IMG/VR virus record: IMGVR_UViG_3300042731_007339
Span: 1 to 25,928 of that record
Source of the DNA: a virus
Length of the DNA: 25,928 nucleotides
Strand: one strand, 5' to 3'
Numbering within the stretch: the first letter of the stretch is position 1; each line of letters begins with the position of its first letter. The notes beneath the pieces are model-generated. The model was given only the letters and a program-made list of their open reading frames with translations, ran no database searches and was not told the origin of the DNA. Both the position numbers and the translations under genes were made by a program. This document shows, in pieces, positions 6,761 to 14,281 of the stretch.

Positions 6761-7198
6761 TCATGAGATCGAAGCCCTAGCTATATCGTCAGCGTAAGCA
6801 ATAGTACCCGATTTCATGAGAGCTTCCTGCCATGTAATCTTACCACGATCGACATCCCAGGTACCATAATAATATGGCAGATTATCCCAGAAAGATTCAT
6901 CTATTATGAACAAAGAGGGGTCCAAATCCGCCATTCGCACAGCCACCACAATCGGTGTTCCGCCATATCTATCGCACACCCACTCGCCATACCCATTGGC
7001 GGCTTCACGGTTCGATGTTAAGTAGATGGCATTATGAATCCTTTCACCTCCAACGCCAGTGCCCAGATTTTCGCGGTTCAGACCGCTTTTGGCAATTGAA
7101 TTTGCAAAGACAGAACTTGTGCCATGATAGAGCACGTCTGGAAGTTGAGATATATCCGGGTCCTCTGTGATAAAATGAGCAATGTCTCTCGGATCCAT
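6761..7198 (-). CDS. ADP-ribosyltransferase-like protein, 145 aa
   Basis: Such enzymes transfer ADP-ribose from NAD+ to a protein, RNA or DNA target. The pattern here is: VLYHGTSSVF at residues 22-31 with the candidate NAD-binding His25, then SGL at 38-40; IYLTSNREAA at 58-67 with Tyr59; a PIVVAVRM strand at 82-89; and a closing GTIAYADDI segment. This is the layout of the His-Tyr ART superfamily (PARP/Tpt1-like). The third catalytic residue is not resolved. The start follows the stop of the gene at 7203 by 4 nt and has only a weak A/G-rich ribosome binding site. T4 encodes ARTs that modify host proteins, so a host-takeover role is plausible. The C-terminus of the spike (10765-13338) resembles this protein. 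Confidence 0.65.
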   Translation of the reverse strand: MDPRDIAHFITEDPDISQLPDVLYHGTSSVFANSIAKSGLNRENLGTGVGGERIHNAIYLTSNREAANGYGEWVCDRYGGTPIVVAVRMADLDPSLFIIDESFWDNLPYYYGTWDVDRGKITWQEALMKSGTIAYADDIARASIS

Positions 7199-7202
7199 AA
7201 AT

Positions 7203-7529
7203 TCAAATTCTTTCTCTTATCTGACTCAACACGAACTTGGTCAGGGCTTTGTCAGCTTGGTGTTTATTTTTGTTGTCTAGCGTGAGTTTGACAGTGCCTT
7301 TGATCAATAATACTTCATCGCCATCCGTAAGAACGGCGATTTTCTTTTTGGGTCCATTGAAATGACCCCACGTTAAGGTGGCTTCTAGCCATAGTTTGCC
7401 TTTTGTCGGGCGGGCGGCTGCTTTTTGTGTCAGCGGCCTCCATTCTATTTCACCACCATGGTAATCAATCAGGGAAATCCCATCTAGATTACCCAGACCT
7501 ATCGGGTCGAACAGCTTTTGAAGACCCAT
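7203..7529 (-). CDS. Hypothetical protein, 108 aa
   Basis: The protein begins MGLQKLFDPIGLGNLDG. The middle is beta-rich (KLWLEATLTWGHF, KIAVLTDGDEVLLIKGTVKLTL) and the end is a basic helix. No membrane segment or Cys is present. The family is not recognised; a small virion or baseplate accessory protein would fit the beta-rich composition and position. The start has no clear ribosome binding site and lies 15 nt after the stop of the 51-residue gene, so it is probably reached by coupled translation. Confidence 0.65.
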   Translation of the reverse strand: MGLQKLFDPIGLGNLDGISLIDYHGGEIEWRPLTQKAAARPTKGKLWLEATLTWGHFNGPKKKIAVLTDGDEVLLIKGTVKLTLDNKNKHQADKALTKFVLSQIRERI

Positions 7530-7544
7530 ATTATTCGTGGTGCG

Positions 7545-7700
7545 TTAGAATCCCGTTGTGGCTTTCAGGTACCCTCTTCCCACGAGCCCAGCAGGTCCGA
7601 ACCGCGACTTCTTGCCTTTGAGCTTTCCTCTGCGGCCCTTACCACCAATTGCCTTACGGGATAATCTTCCTGCGATCACAGCTTTCTTTGCAGGACGCAT
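7545..7700 (-). CDS. Very basic small protein, 51 aa
   Basis: ATG at 7700 has a near-perfect AAGGAGGAG ribosome binding site and the frame ends in TAA at 7545-7547. The protein begins MRPAKKAVIAGRLSRK and contains many Lys and Arg (KGRRGKLKGKKSR in the middle), about ten Gly and no acidic residue at all. Such composition suggests binding to DNA, RNA or an acidic surface, as in small nucleoid-like or packaged proteins; no family is recognised. The strong ribosome binding site and the promoter-like motif at 7721-7738 suggest high expression. It lies between two unknown genes downstream of the Baseplate_J gene. Confidence 0.75.
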   Translation of the reverse strand: MRPAKKAVIAGRLSRKAIGGKGRRGKLKGKKSRFGPAGLVGRGYLKATTGF

Positions 7701-7720
7701 ATCTCCTCCTTGGTTTAAAT

Positions 7721-7738
7721 ACCTTTATTATATGTTTG
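7721..7738 (-). promoter_or_regulatory. Candidate phage promoter (CAAACATATAATAAAGG)
   Basis: The minus strand reads CAAACATATAATAAAGGT, ending about 20 nt upstream of the start of the 51-residue gene. It resembles the sites at 21533-21547 and 5985-6000 in sequence and spacing. It sits in one of the few intergenic gaps. A -10-like TATAAT is included. Promoter function is inferred. Confidence 0.4.
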
Positions 7739-8089
7739 TCAGATCTTGTATGCTCGTAACTGGATTGGGTCATCAATTTCCCAGAATGCCTTCATCGGCA
7801 TTTCATAAGCGAGGCGCAGAGCCGTTTGGATAACAATGTTTTCTTTGGAAGGCAGAAGGAATAATACGTCGTGTATGTCCCTTAGTTTCCCATAATCCAT
7901 GCCATCCAATTGGAAAACATGGCGATCTCTGAATGTTCTTATAACTTGCCAGCCTTTGGCACACAATGTTTCTCGCGTCTCGTCAGGCTTGTGTTCCTTG
8001 AGCCATTCGCTGTGCGTCTGGCGACCCGGAAGCTTCATAAGGGTCTTGTCAGGTGTGTAAAAGTAATTGTCTTCGAATGGATGGATCAT
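7739..8089 (-). CDS. Hypothetical protein, 116 aa, coupled to Baseplate_J gene
   Basis: The protein begins MIHPFEDNYFYTPDKT and shows no membrane segment. It is rich in His, Arg and aromatic residues, with GWQVIRTFRDRHVFQLDG in the centre. The family is not recognised. Its ATG overlaps the stop of the Baseplate_J-like gene as ATGA (8086-8089), so the two are probably made together. That suggests, but does not show, a baseplate wedge or assembly role. Confidence 0.65.
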   Translation of the reverse strand: MIHPFEDNYFYTPDKTLMKLPGRQTHSEWLKEHKPDETRETLCAKGWQVIRTFRDRHVFQLDGMDYGKLRDIHDVLFLLPSKENIVIQTALRLAYEMPMKAFWEIDDPIQLRAYKI

Positions 8090-9663
8090 TCGTAATAGAA
8101 TTTAAGTTGCTTTTGGCCCAAAATGATCAGCTCATTTGTACCTACTCCTCGCTCATCTTCCCCAGCCAATTTCCCCGTAGCCAATATGTCATCAGTCGGC
8201 GTGAATATAGCTACCATCTTTACGCCATCGATATTTTGGATCGTTGAATAAAGATCGGACAGATAGAATTCTTGACCCATATCAAAATTTGCAGTGGCAA
8301 AGAAATTGTCTACTGCAGAATCTACTTGATCCTTCACCAGCGCAGCATCAGAGTTACGGCTCATGATGACGTTAGCGGTGACATCTACTCTTTTCAATTC
8401 CCCGTCCATAACGCGTACTTCGTCGGTTATGACATTAGTCTCCTCTAGGCTTGTCTTTAGCCCATTCTTGAGACCAACGCTGGGCTTCACAGGTTCTGTC
8501 TCACCAACAGCGAGCACGTACAGCTCAACTATGTTAGCATTAAGAGACGTCTTGACAGCGGCTATCGCTTTTTGGACAGACCCGAACACAGGGTGGGAAT
8601 AGTCGGACGCCAACTCCGCATAATCAGGCCCAGATACCGCCGCGCCAAGAGTCGCAGCTTGTCGCGGCGCTCTCTTCTTAGCGTTATCAAGCGTCTCGGC
8701 ATCCAAGCCGCCAGTAGACGGATTCAGGTTTCTGAAAGTGACCTCAACTGTTGCAGAAGCAGGTGGCTCAGGCTGTATGGGCCTGCTTTCGTTTATCCGA
8801 TTCGACCCAATCACTCCTCGGCTACCACCGCCGGTCCGATAGTTTATGGTGATCTCTTCGCCAGCCAGAGGAGCCTTTCCTGCTATATCGTCGCCAAACA
8901 CAAATCTGACGCCACCCTCAATTGTTCGAACTTCGTAAACCTCGTCATTGGGATCAGCCCGCTCGATTATCTGTACCCTCTCCCATCGGCTAGTCGATGA
9001 ACCACTGCGCACATCGACGAAGGTCGGACTATCAAGGATGTTCTTCTCGTTGATCACATCTATCGTCTGGCCAGGACCACCCGCAGATATAGCGACGATC
9101 GGAGTCTCAAACTGACCCTCTATACCATAGGCAATGACGCCTCGTTTGCCAGGCGGAATCTGGATCGGATCTGTCCAGTTATCGGGCGCTCTGAAAAGCT
9201 CGAACGTGAGCAATCCACCATCTGCTCCGGTCAGGTTGAAAGCTATCCCAGCCGGAACATTTACTGCCGTAGGCAGCGGGGTGGGCACACTGACTTCAAC
9301 ATCCACTACAGCTGACGTCGCTCTTCTAAATTCCTCATTGATCAAGTTCAAGTGGTTCGAGACAGCTTCTTCTGAGAATGCTGTTGGAAGAAAGGACTCC
9401 TGCACCAAGACGTCGCCACGTTCAGCTATCGCAGATGCAATATAAGAAATAAGATCGACCATCATTATAATGCCATTGTTATCAACGAAATCATTGAATT
9501 GTTCTGGATAATACGTCTTGATATATTCAATAGATGCTCTGACCAAAGTGTCAAATTCAAGAGCTGTGAAGTTGATCCGACGCAGATCGGCGGTGGGCAG
9601 CTTCACGCCAAATGCTTCTGGCGAAGTGGGTAATTGGAAAAATGTTTCTTCTAGATCTGCCAT
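8086..9663 (-). CDS. Baseplate wedge protein, Baseplate_J (T4 gp6-like) family
   Basis: This protein would form the wedge ring around the hub that holds the baseplate together and changes shape when the tail contracts. At 525 residues it is in the range of J-like proteins. Family features: the N-terminal region with IEYIKTYYPEQFNDF and a helical section; the middle part (about residues 100-330) with VPAGIAFNLTG, ITINYRTGGGSRGVIGSN and a PSTGGLDAETLDNAKKRAP stretch typical of Baseplate_J; and a beta-rich C-terminal half. Its ATG overlaps the stop of the gp25-like gene (TAATG), the usual gp25-gp6 order. Family confidence is high; detailed T4 equivalence is inferred. Confidence 0.9.
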   Translation of the reverse strand: MADLEETFFQLPTSPEAFGVKLPTADLRRINFTALEFDTLVRASIEYIKTYYPEQFNDFVDNNGIIMMVDLISYIASAIAERGDVLVQESFLPTAFSEEAVSNHLNLINEEFRRATSAVVDVEVSVPTPLPTAVNVPAGIAFNLTGADGGLLTFELFRAPDNWTDPIQIPPGKRGVIAYGIEGQFETPIVAISAGGPGQTIDVINEKNILDSPTFVDVRSGSSTSRWERVQIIERADPNDEVYEVRTIEGGVRFVFGDDIAGKAPLAGEEITINYRTGGGSRGVIGSNRINESRPIQPEPPASATVEVTFRNLNPSTGGLDAETLDNAKKRAPRQAATLGAAVSGPDYAELASDYSHPVFGSVQKAIAAVKTSLNANIVELYVLAVGETEPVKPSVGLKNGLKTSLEETNVITDEVRVMDGELKRVDVTANVIMSRNSDAALVKDQVDSAVDNFFATANFDMGQEFYLSDLYSTIQNIDGVKMVAIFTPTDDILATGKLAGEDERGVGTNELIILGQKQLKFYYE

Positions 9664-10061
9664 TATTCAGCCCTTAAGAATGCCGTGCCGCCTTCCGAAA
9701 CCCCGATTTGAATTTCAAATGTATCGCTCGGACTCAGATTAACTTTCCCATATATCGTTATCGTCATCAAATTATCATCAAATTGTTGCTTGATTCTGAT
9801 ATCAACAACCGTCACTCGTGGTTCATATGTTGCTATGTTGGTTGCTATATCAGATCTAATTTTAGCAATATCGCCGCTTACAAGATTCTCGAATTGCATG
9901 CCAGGAATCGGGCTACCAAGTTCCGGCTTCATCACGCGCTCGCCATAGCTTGTCAGTAGAAGCTGGATAAGATCATTCTTTATCAATCTTGTGTCTTGCT
10001 GCACAGGCAAAACAGAATTTGATGTCAAGAATGGCGGATTATAACCAAACCATATGGTCAT
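9663..10061 (-). CDS. Baseplate wedge protein, gp25/GpW-like
   Basis: At 132 residues this matches the small gp25-like wedge subunit, which lines the inner baseplate and helps start sheath assembly. Visible family features are the N-terminal VQQDTRLIKNDLIQLLLTS helix, the YGERVMKPELGSPIPGM turn at about residues 39-55, the IAKIRSDIATNIATYEPRV helix, and a beta hairpin ending (TITIYGKVNLSPSDTFEIQI). It starts within the stop of the coiled-coil gene (TAATG at 10059-10063) and its stop overlaps the start of the Baseplate_J gene. The name lysozyme-like for this family does not imply enzyme activity. Confidence 0.9.
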   Translation of the reverse strand: MTIWFGYNPPFLTSNSVLPVQQDTRLIKNDLIQLLLTSYGERVMKPELGSPIPGMQFENLVSGDIAKIRSDIATNIATYEPRVTVVDIRIKQQFDDNLMTITIYGKVNLSPSDTFEIQIGVSEGGTAFLRAE

Positions 10062-10768
10062 TATCGCACGAGCTCCGAGATCGAATAAATCTGGTCGCGC
10101 AAGGATACCAGTTCTTTGTTGATGTCGGCTTTTTCTTCAATCAGAACCTGTTGTTTTGTTTTGGCTTCGTCCATAGTCTCTTTTATCTTGTCTAGAACGC
10201 CGCTGCCGGTCCCTAGAACCTCAAGCGCAGAGATCGCTTTATTCGCTTCGTTTATCGTTTTCTGCAGATCCTTGATCTCCGCGTCCACATCCGATGCCCT
10301 GTTAAGTGTGGCAGTCAGTTCAGCTTCCAATTGTTTTTGTGTTTTTGCTGAATCTGTGGAGACCTGCGATATTTCATCGTTGGACAGCCCCAACCTTTCC
10401 AGGTCAAGCAGATTGGTGTTGTGTTGTATTTCTAATTCGTCAGAAACCGAGGTAATTTCGGATACCAAATTCTCATCCGTGAATTCGAGTATCTGGCCCA
10501 CTTCGAATAGCTTAGTGGAGCGCCCTTCGACTGTGTTTCCACCAGACGACACTGAGTAAACAAGATCCTTAAAGGTAGCTCGTCTCTCTTCGTCCGTGTA
10601 AACCCTATTAGACCTCTTCCTCAGCCGCTCGGCTATCGGGAATATGATAAAGTCGCCAGTTGACGTCAGAGGGTCTTCGTTAGATATGGTGTACGTGACG
10701 TTGCCAACATCATCAGGCTCTTGCGGTATCTGCCGCTCGTACAGCCCTGTTGGGAAACGGATTATCAT
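10061..10768 (-). CDS. Probable baseplate or spike-associated coiled-coil protein, 235 aa
   Basis: The N-terminal half looks globular (MIIRFPTGLYERQIPQE start, FIIFPIAERLRKRSNRVY). Residues about 110-235 form a long heptad-rich stretch with ETMDEAKTKQQVLIEEKADI near the end, a clear coiled-coil signature. The family is not recognised. Its ATG overlaps the stop of the spike gene (10765-10768) and its TAA overlaps the gp25-like start, so it sits inside the baseplate operon between spike and wedge. A structural or assembly-scaffold role is inferred from position. Confidence 0.7.
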   Translation of the reverse strand: MIIRFPTGLYERQIPQEPDDVGNVTYTISNEDPLTSTGDFIIFPIAERLRKRSNRVYTDEERRATFKDLVYSVSSGGNTVEGRSTKLFEVGQILEFTDENLVSEITSVSDELEIQHNTNLLDLERLGLSNDEISQVSTDSAKTQKQLEAELTATLNRASDVDAEIKDLQKTINEANKAISALEVLGTGSGVLDKIKETMDEAKTKQQVLIEEKADINKELVSLRDQIYSISELVR

Positions 10769-13338
10769 GCTTCCACTGTCCCAAATATTTCTATATATTC
10801 TGGATTAATTGTGTCGCCGTTATACCTTACGATCTCATCGTCATCGGGGTCGCGTTCTAATAGTTCTCCGTCATTTACGGCCACAACCCTGACAATCAAT
10901 TTATCACCACCATATTTTTGTACAGATGTCTCGGCCAATCTGTCCCCTTCAGCTCTCTCAGCCGAAACAGCCAGCGGGATGTACGTCGCTGGATTTTCTG
11001 GGTCGTTAATCGGATTGGACAAGGCAATCTTCTTCAGACCATTAAGGGAGATATCGTCTTCAAAAACTGTGGACGTTCCAAACCACAGGACCCCTGTCCC
11101 GCCACTGAACGGATCAAGAGGGTCTTCCACTGGCGGCGCTGGCGGAGGAGGATCAGCCGATGGGGTATTCACGATACCCGGATCTCCGCCATCGTCAAAG
11201 TCAAAGACATCCGGATTGTCACCAGTTTCAGGATCCATGCTCGGCGGGCTACTGTTACTACTACCCTGACCGGGGCCACAGTGGACAACGCTAGGAGGCA
11301 CAGGACCCTTCTGCGGCTTAGTCGGGTCGCAACCTCTTTCTTTGTCGAAATCCTCTGGCTTCAGCGGCTCGCATTTCATTGGTGACGGAGTACCAGGCGA
11401 CGGGGAGCTACCGCAACTTGCCGTCCCGCAAACGTGGCACGGAATGTAAACCGCCGGATGGCCACCGCAACGGGTTTGCATGTAGAGATCGTTCGTCTTG
11501 AGCGTCGGCCCAGCCTTGACTACCGCTCCCTTGATGTTGACGACGCCTCCAGCAGAGACGTCAAAGTTGCCACCAGCCTTTATTTGGACGTTACCACCAG
11601 CGATCATTTCAATGTCTTTCTGCGCGAAAATCTGCACAGACTTGATCTCATTCCTGATGATAATATAGTCAGTATCGTCGTTTATGCAGATGTACTTCTT
11701 TTTCTTCTTGCCTCTCCACACTGCGAAATTATTGTCCTTGGACATCCAGATGCCGCGATCTTCTTCGTCGCGCATCTCCATCCACGTGCCCCCGCACCCA
11801 TTCTCGCCGCCGCCATCCCTAGCTTCAACACCCTGGAATTTCGGCGTTTTCATGCGAACGTACTTGTTCTTTTCATCAAGTACGAGGTGGAACGAATGCT
11901 TCTCAACATTCATCCCCTTGAAAGTCTTCAACGACCAAGGGGTGCGCTTATAGGGACCATCAAATTTTCGGGCAACGGTCTGCGGCGGCTTGGTTGTCAG
12001 GCAAACATAATCCCATTTCTGATTAATCTCCAGGCCATGGCCTGTAGAGGTGTACATCATCCATCGTTGTAGTTCATCTTTTAGGTTGTACTCCAGGCCA
12101 TAGAAGTGACCGTCGCGCCAGCCGCCCAAAAAGGCACCGTTGGGAAACGGCTTCTCTTTATTCTGCGGATCCTTCGGATCAGCCCCAGCATCGTCAAGGG
12201 AAAGTATCTGCTGCCTAGGGGTGCAGAGGTAATACCCACGGCAGTCTTTTTGGCCATCACCATACTGGTCTTCGTCGTATGGTTTAGTACCGACATCTGA
12301 TTTATTCAGCCTTTTGATGAAATTGTTCTTCTCTAAATCAGCGCCCTTGGACCACATCCGCTGATATGTGCCGTCCTTGGTGATAGTTCTTATCCATACT
12401 TGCTCTTTTTCGTTCTTACCTTCTACAGAAGACAAGTCAACTTTCTTGTCGAATTCTTCAGGTCTGGCTTTCTTCCACCCGACATCTCTAAGCTCGAACT
12501 TATGCCCGAACCGAGTTCGCATTTCCATGCGTCTTTGGTCTACTTCTTCTGGTTCTCCTTCAGCCAACTGCTTCTGCAGATACTTCCATCTCTTTATTTC
12601 GAATTCTTCATCTTCATCAAAGTCGCCTTCGAATTCTTCTTTCCAATCATACCCAGCATCAGATAACATGAAGCAATTGCCATACTTCGATAGCATGGCC
12701 ATCAGCTTGAAATCAGGCTTGTTCTTTTCCGGCGGCTTCTTGGATGCTTTAAAGTCGCCTTCAGAAACTGGATCTGTGCCAGCGGGAGCGGGCTTCTCTG
12801 CGTGTTCCTTGGGGAAGAATCCGACAGCGCCCATATAGATGAGATTGCCGTATCGGTCCTTGAACCCCGCGCTCATCGGCCTTTCATCTTTCGGCAGATA
12901 ATCCTCATCATAATCATTAGGAGTATCTGCTGGCTCACCTTTCTCATTAACTGCTAGCTGCGTTTTGCCATAGATGGATTCAAGAACGTAAAACTTCCTG
13001 CGTGTGGGATCTGCCGCGCCGCTCCAGATGGGGCCGTAAGGATGGCCCTTCTCGAAGTTGATCCACACCCAATCGCCCTTGCACACCCCAGGCCAAAATC
13101 CGGCCCTCTTACCACCCATGCACGGATCTGGGACTGCCCAAGGGCATTCTTCATCTTTCAGATCTTCATTATGCAACTCGGGGAGTTTGAACCTAACCCT
13201 GTGCATGCGTAGTGGGTCGTTGGTCTCAACAACTTTGGCCCTATACCACCCCTTAAATCTATCAGATAATTTCTCCGTACGCTCACGGAAAAATTCATTC
13301 CATGTCTTGTCCATTTTGGAGACGGCACCGGTGCTCAT
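10765..13338 (-). CDS. Baseplate spike (gp5/VgrG-like) with C-terminal ART-like domain
   Basis: The protein (857 aa) forms the needle at the tip of the tail. I chose ATG at 13338: it overlaps the upstream stop (ATGA) and has GGAGAG just upstream; an ATG at 13350 is possible. Residues about 30-108 match the gp5 OB-fold (WYRAKVVETNDPLRMHRVRF, then PYGPIWSGA). About 110-560 is a beta-rich insertion. About 560-611 has regular IEMIAGGNVQIKAGGNFDV repeats of a triple-stranded beta-helix. About 624-642 holds Cys and His (GGHPAVYIPCHVCG) that may bind metal at the tip. A Pro/Asp/Ser-rich linker follows to about 748. The last 109 residues resemble the ART-like protein at 6761-7198. No lysozyme domain is evident, unlike T4 gp5. 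Confidence 0.88.
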   Translation of the reverse strand: MSTGAVSKMDKTWNEFFRERTEKLSDRFKGWYRAKVVETNDPLRMHRVRFKLPELHNEDLKDEECPWAVPDPCMGGKRAGFWPGVCKGDWVWINFEKGHPYGPIWSGAADPTRRKFYVLESIYGKTQLAVNEKGEPADTPNDYDEDYLPKDERPMSAGFKDRYGNLIYMGAVGFFPKEHAEKPAPAGTDPVSEGDFKASKKPPEKNKPDFKLMAMLSKYGNCFMLSDAGYDWKEEFEGDFDEDEEFEIKRWKYLQKQLAEGEPEEVDQRRMEMRTRFGHKFELRDVGWKKARPEEFDKKVDLSSVEGKNEKEQVWIRTITKDGTYQRMWSKGADLEKNNFIKRLNKSDVGTKPYDEDQYGDGQKDCRGYYLCTPRQQILSLDDAGADPKDPQNKEKPFPNGAFLGGWRDGHFYGLEYNLKDELQRWMMYTSTGHGLEINQKWDYVCLTTKPPQTVARKFDGPYKRTPWSLKTFKGMNVEKHSFHLVLDEKNKYVRMKTPKFQGVEARDGGGENGCGGTWMEMRDEEDRGIWMSKDNNFAVWRGKKKKKYICINDDTDYIIIRNEIKSVQIFAQKDIEMIAGGNVQIKAGGNFDVSAGGVVNIKGAVVKAGPTLKTNDLYMQTRCGGHPAVYIPCHVCGTASCGSSPSPGTPSPMKCEPLKPEDFDKERGCDPTKPQKGPVPPSVVHCGPGQGSSNSSPPSMDPETGDNPDVFDFDDGGDPGIVNTPSADPPPPAPPVEDPLDPFSGGTGVLWFGTSTVFEDDISLNGLKKIALSNPINDPENPATYIPLAVSAERAEGDRLAETSVQKYGGDKLIVRVVAVNDGELLERDPDDDEIVRYNGDTINPEYIEIFGTVEA

Positions 13339-13655
13339 AATTCTCTCCATACAGCATCTCTGCTAGGCGCTTCGATAGCTGTATTGGCGAATGGCCACCC
13401 GTTGAAGGGATTGGTAACATCATTAAATAAAAGCAACACCCATTTGAACAGGGTTGTGCCATAGATGTCCTGTGATATAAGGTCTGGCCTTCCAGCCCTG
13501 TTTCCAAGGACCTCTATCTTTAGTATCTGGTCATCAGCCAGCTTATCTCTCTGAAGAAAGTCGAATTTATTCATCAGAGCTGGCGCAATATGGCCATTAA
13601 TTCTAATGATTTCAGTGTTCTTGAATCTCGATGTCGATCTAAAGACTTCGGCCAT
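13335..13655 (-). CDS. Baseplate wedge protein, gp53-like
   Basis: In T4, gp53 is a small wedge subunit that joins neighbouring wedges. Here the 106-residue protein carries DIYGTTLFKWVLLLFNDV followed by NPFNGWPF, the hallmark of gp53/LysM-type baseplate proteins. I chose ATG at 13655 because it overlaps the upstream stop (TAATG). A GTG at 13664 in the same frame would add three residues. Its stop overlaps the start of the spike gene. The assignment rests on that one motif and on context. Confidence 0.65.
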   Translation of the reverse strand: MAEVFRSTSRFKNTEIIRINGHIAPALMNKFDFLQRDKLADDQILKIEVLGNRAGRPDLISQDIYGTTLFKWVLLLFNDVTNPFNGWPFANTAIEAPSRDAVWREL

Positions 13656-14278
13656 TAGTACCACTCTTTCTTAGCCGTCTTCGGTGCCTTCAGCCTCTGT
13701 TTGGCCTTTTCCTTCAACTCTCGTATCTGGGTAACCATCATCATGGTCAGCGTAATAGTTGTTACTTGTGGGTATATGTCTTTGCCATCGATGATCAACT
13801 CATCGCTATAATCAACCTGGGCGCTCTCAATTCTCCATTTGCTTATTTCTGTGACCTCCGGAGCAATCTTGTACAATCTAACTTGTACAAGCGGGAGCTG
13901 GGCTTCTTTATTAAAGCTGTTCACGTTCCGGTAGAAGTATCCCATCACGTTATGTACGATGTCTGAGATTCTGCTAATAGTCCAAGGAGTGGCGGATTGA
14001 GCGTTGGATGTTACCACGTACTTCAGCTCAACAGTTATCTGGGTACCCGATGCACCTTTCCAGATAGCAACGGGCTCGTAGAATCCCTTTTCGTCTTTAA
14101 GTTGGAAATTGCCGCTTTTGTTCTTAGATTTCACCCTTGGCGGAAATTGTATTGGTATCTCACCGCTTCCGAGAGGCCAGCCATCAACAGGCGACGAACC
14201 AGGCGGTGCGGGATCATCCATAAACAGCTTCACGCTGTCAATGATCTTTTGATCTGCTGGTATTAATCTAAAAGCCAT
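13655..14278 (-). CDS. Probable tail/baseplate protein, 207 aa
   Basis: The protein begins MAFRLIPADQKIIDSVK. It has a Pro-rich region (DPAPPGSSPVDGWPLGS) and PPRVKSKNKSGNFQLKDE, then beta strands (TQITVELKYVV), and ends in a basic helix (IRELKEKAKQRLKAPKTAKK). It lies directly between the tape measure and the gp53-like gene, the position of baseplate hub or tube-cap proteins in myoviruses. I cannot name the family from sequence alone. The start lies 3 nt after the tape-measure stop. A virion protein is likely. Confidence 0.7.
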   Translation of the reverse strand: MAFRLIPADQKIIDSVKLFMDDPAPPGSSPVDGWPLGSGEIPIQFPPRVKSKNKSGNFQLKDEKGFYEPVAIWKGASGTQITVELKYVVTSNAQSATPWTISRISDIVHNVMGYFYRNVNSFNKEAQLPLVQVRLYKIAPEVTEISKWRIESAQVDYSDELIIDGKDIYPQVTTITLTMMMVTQIRELKEKAKQRLKAPKTAKKEWY

Positions 14279-14281
14279 TTA

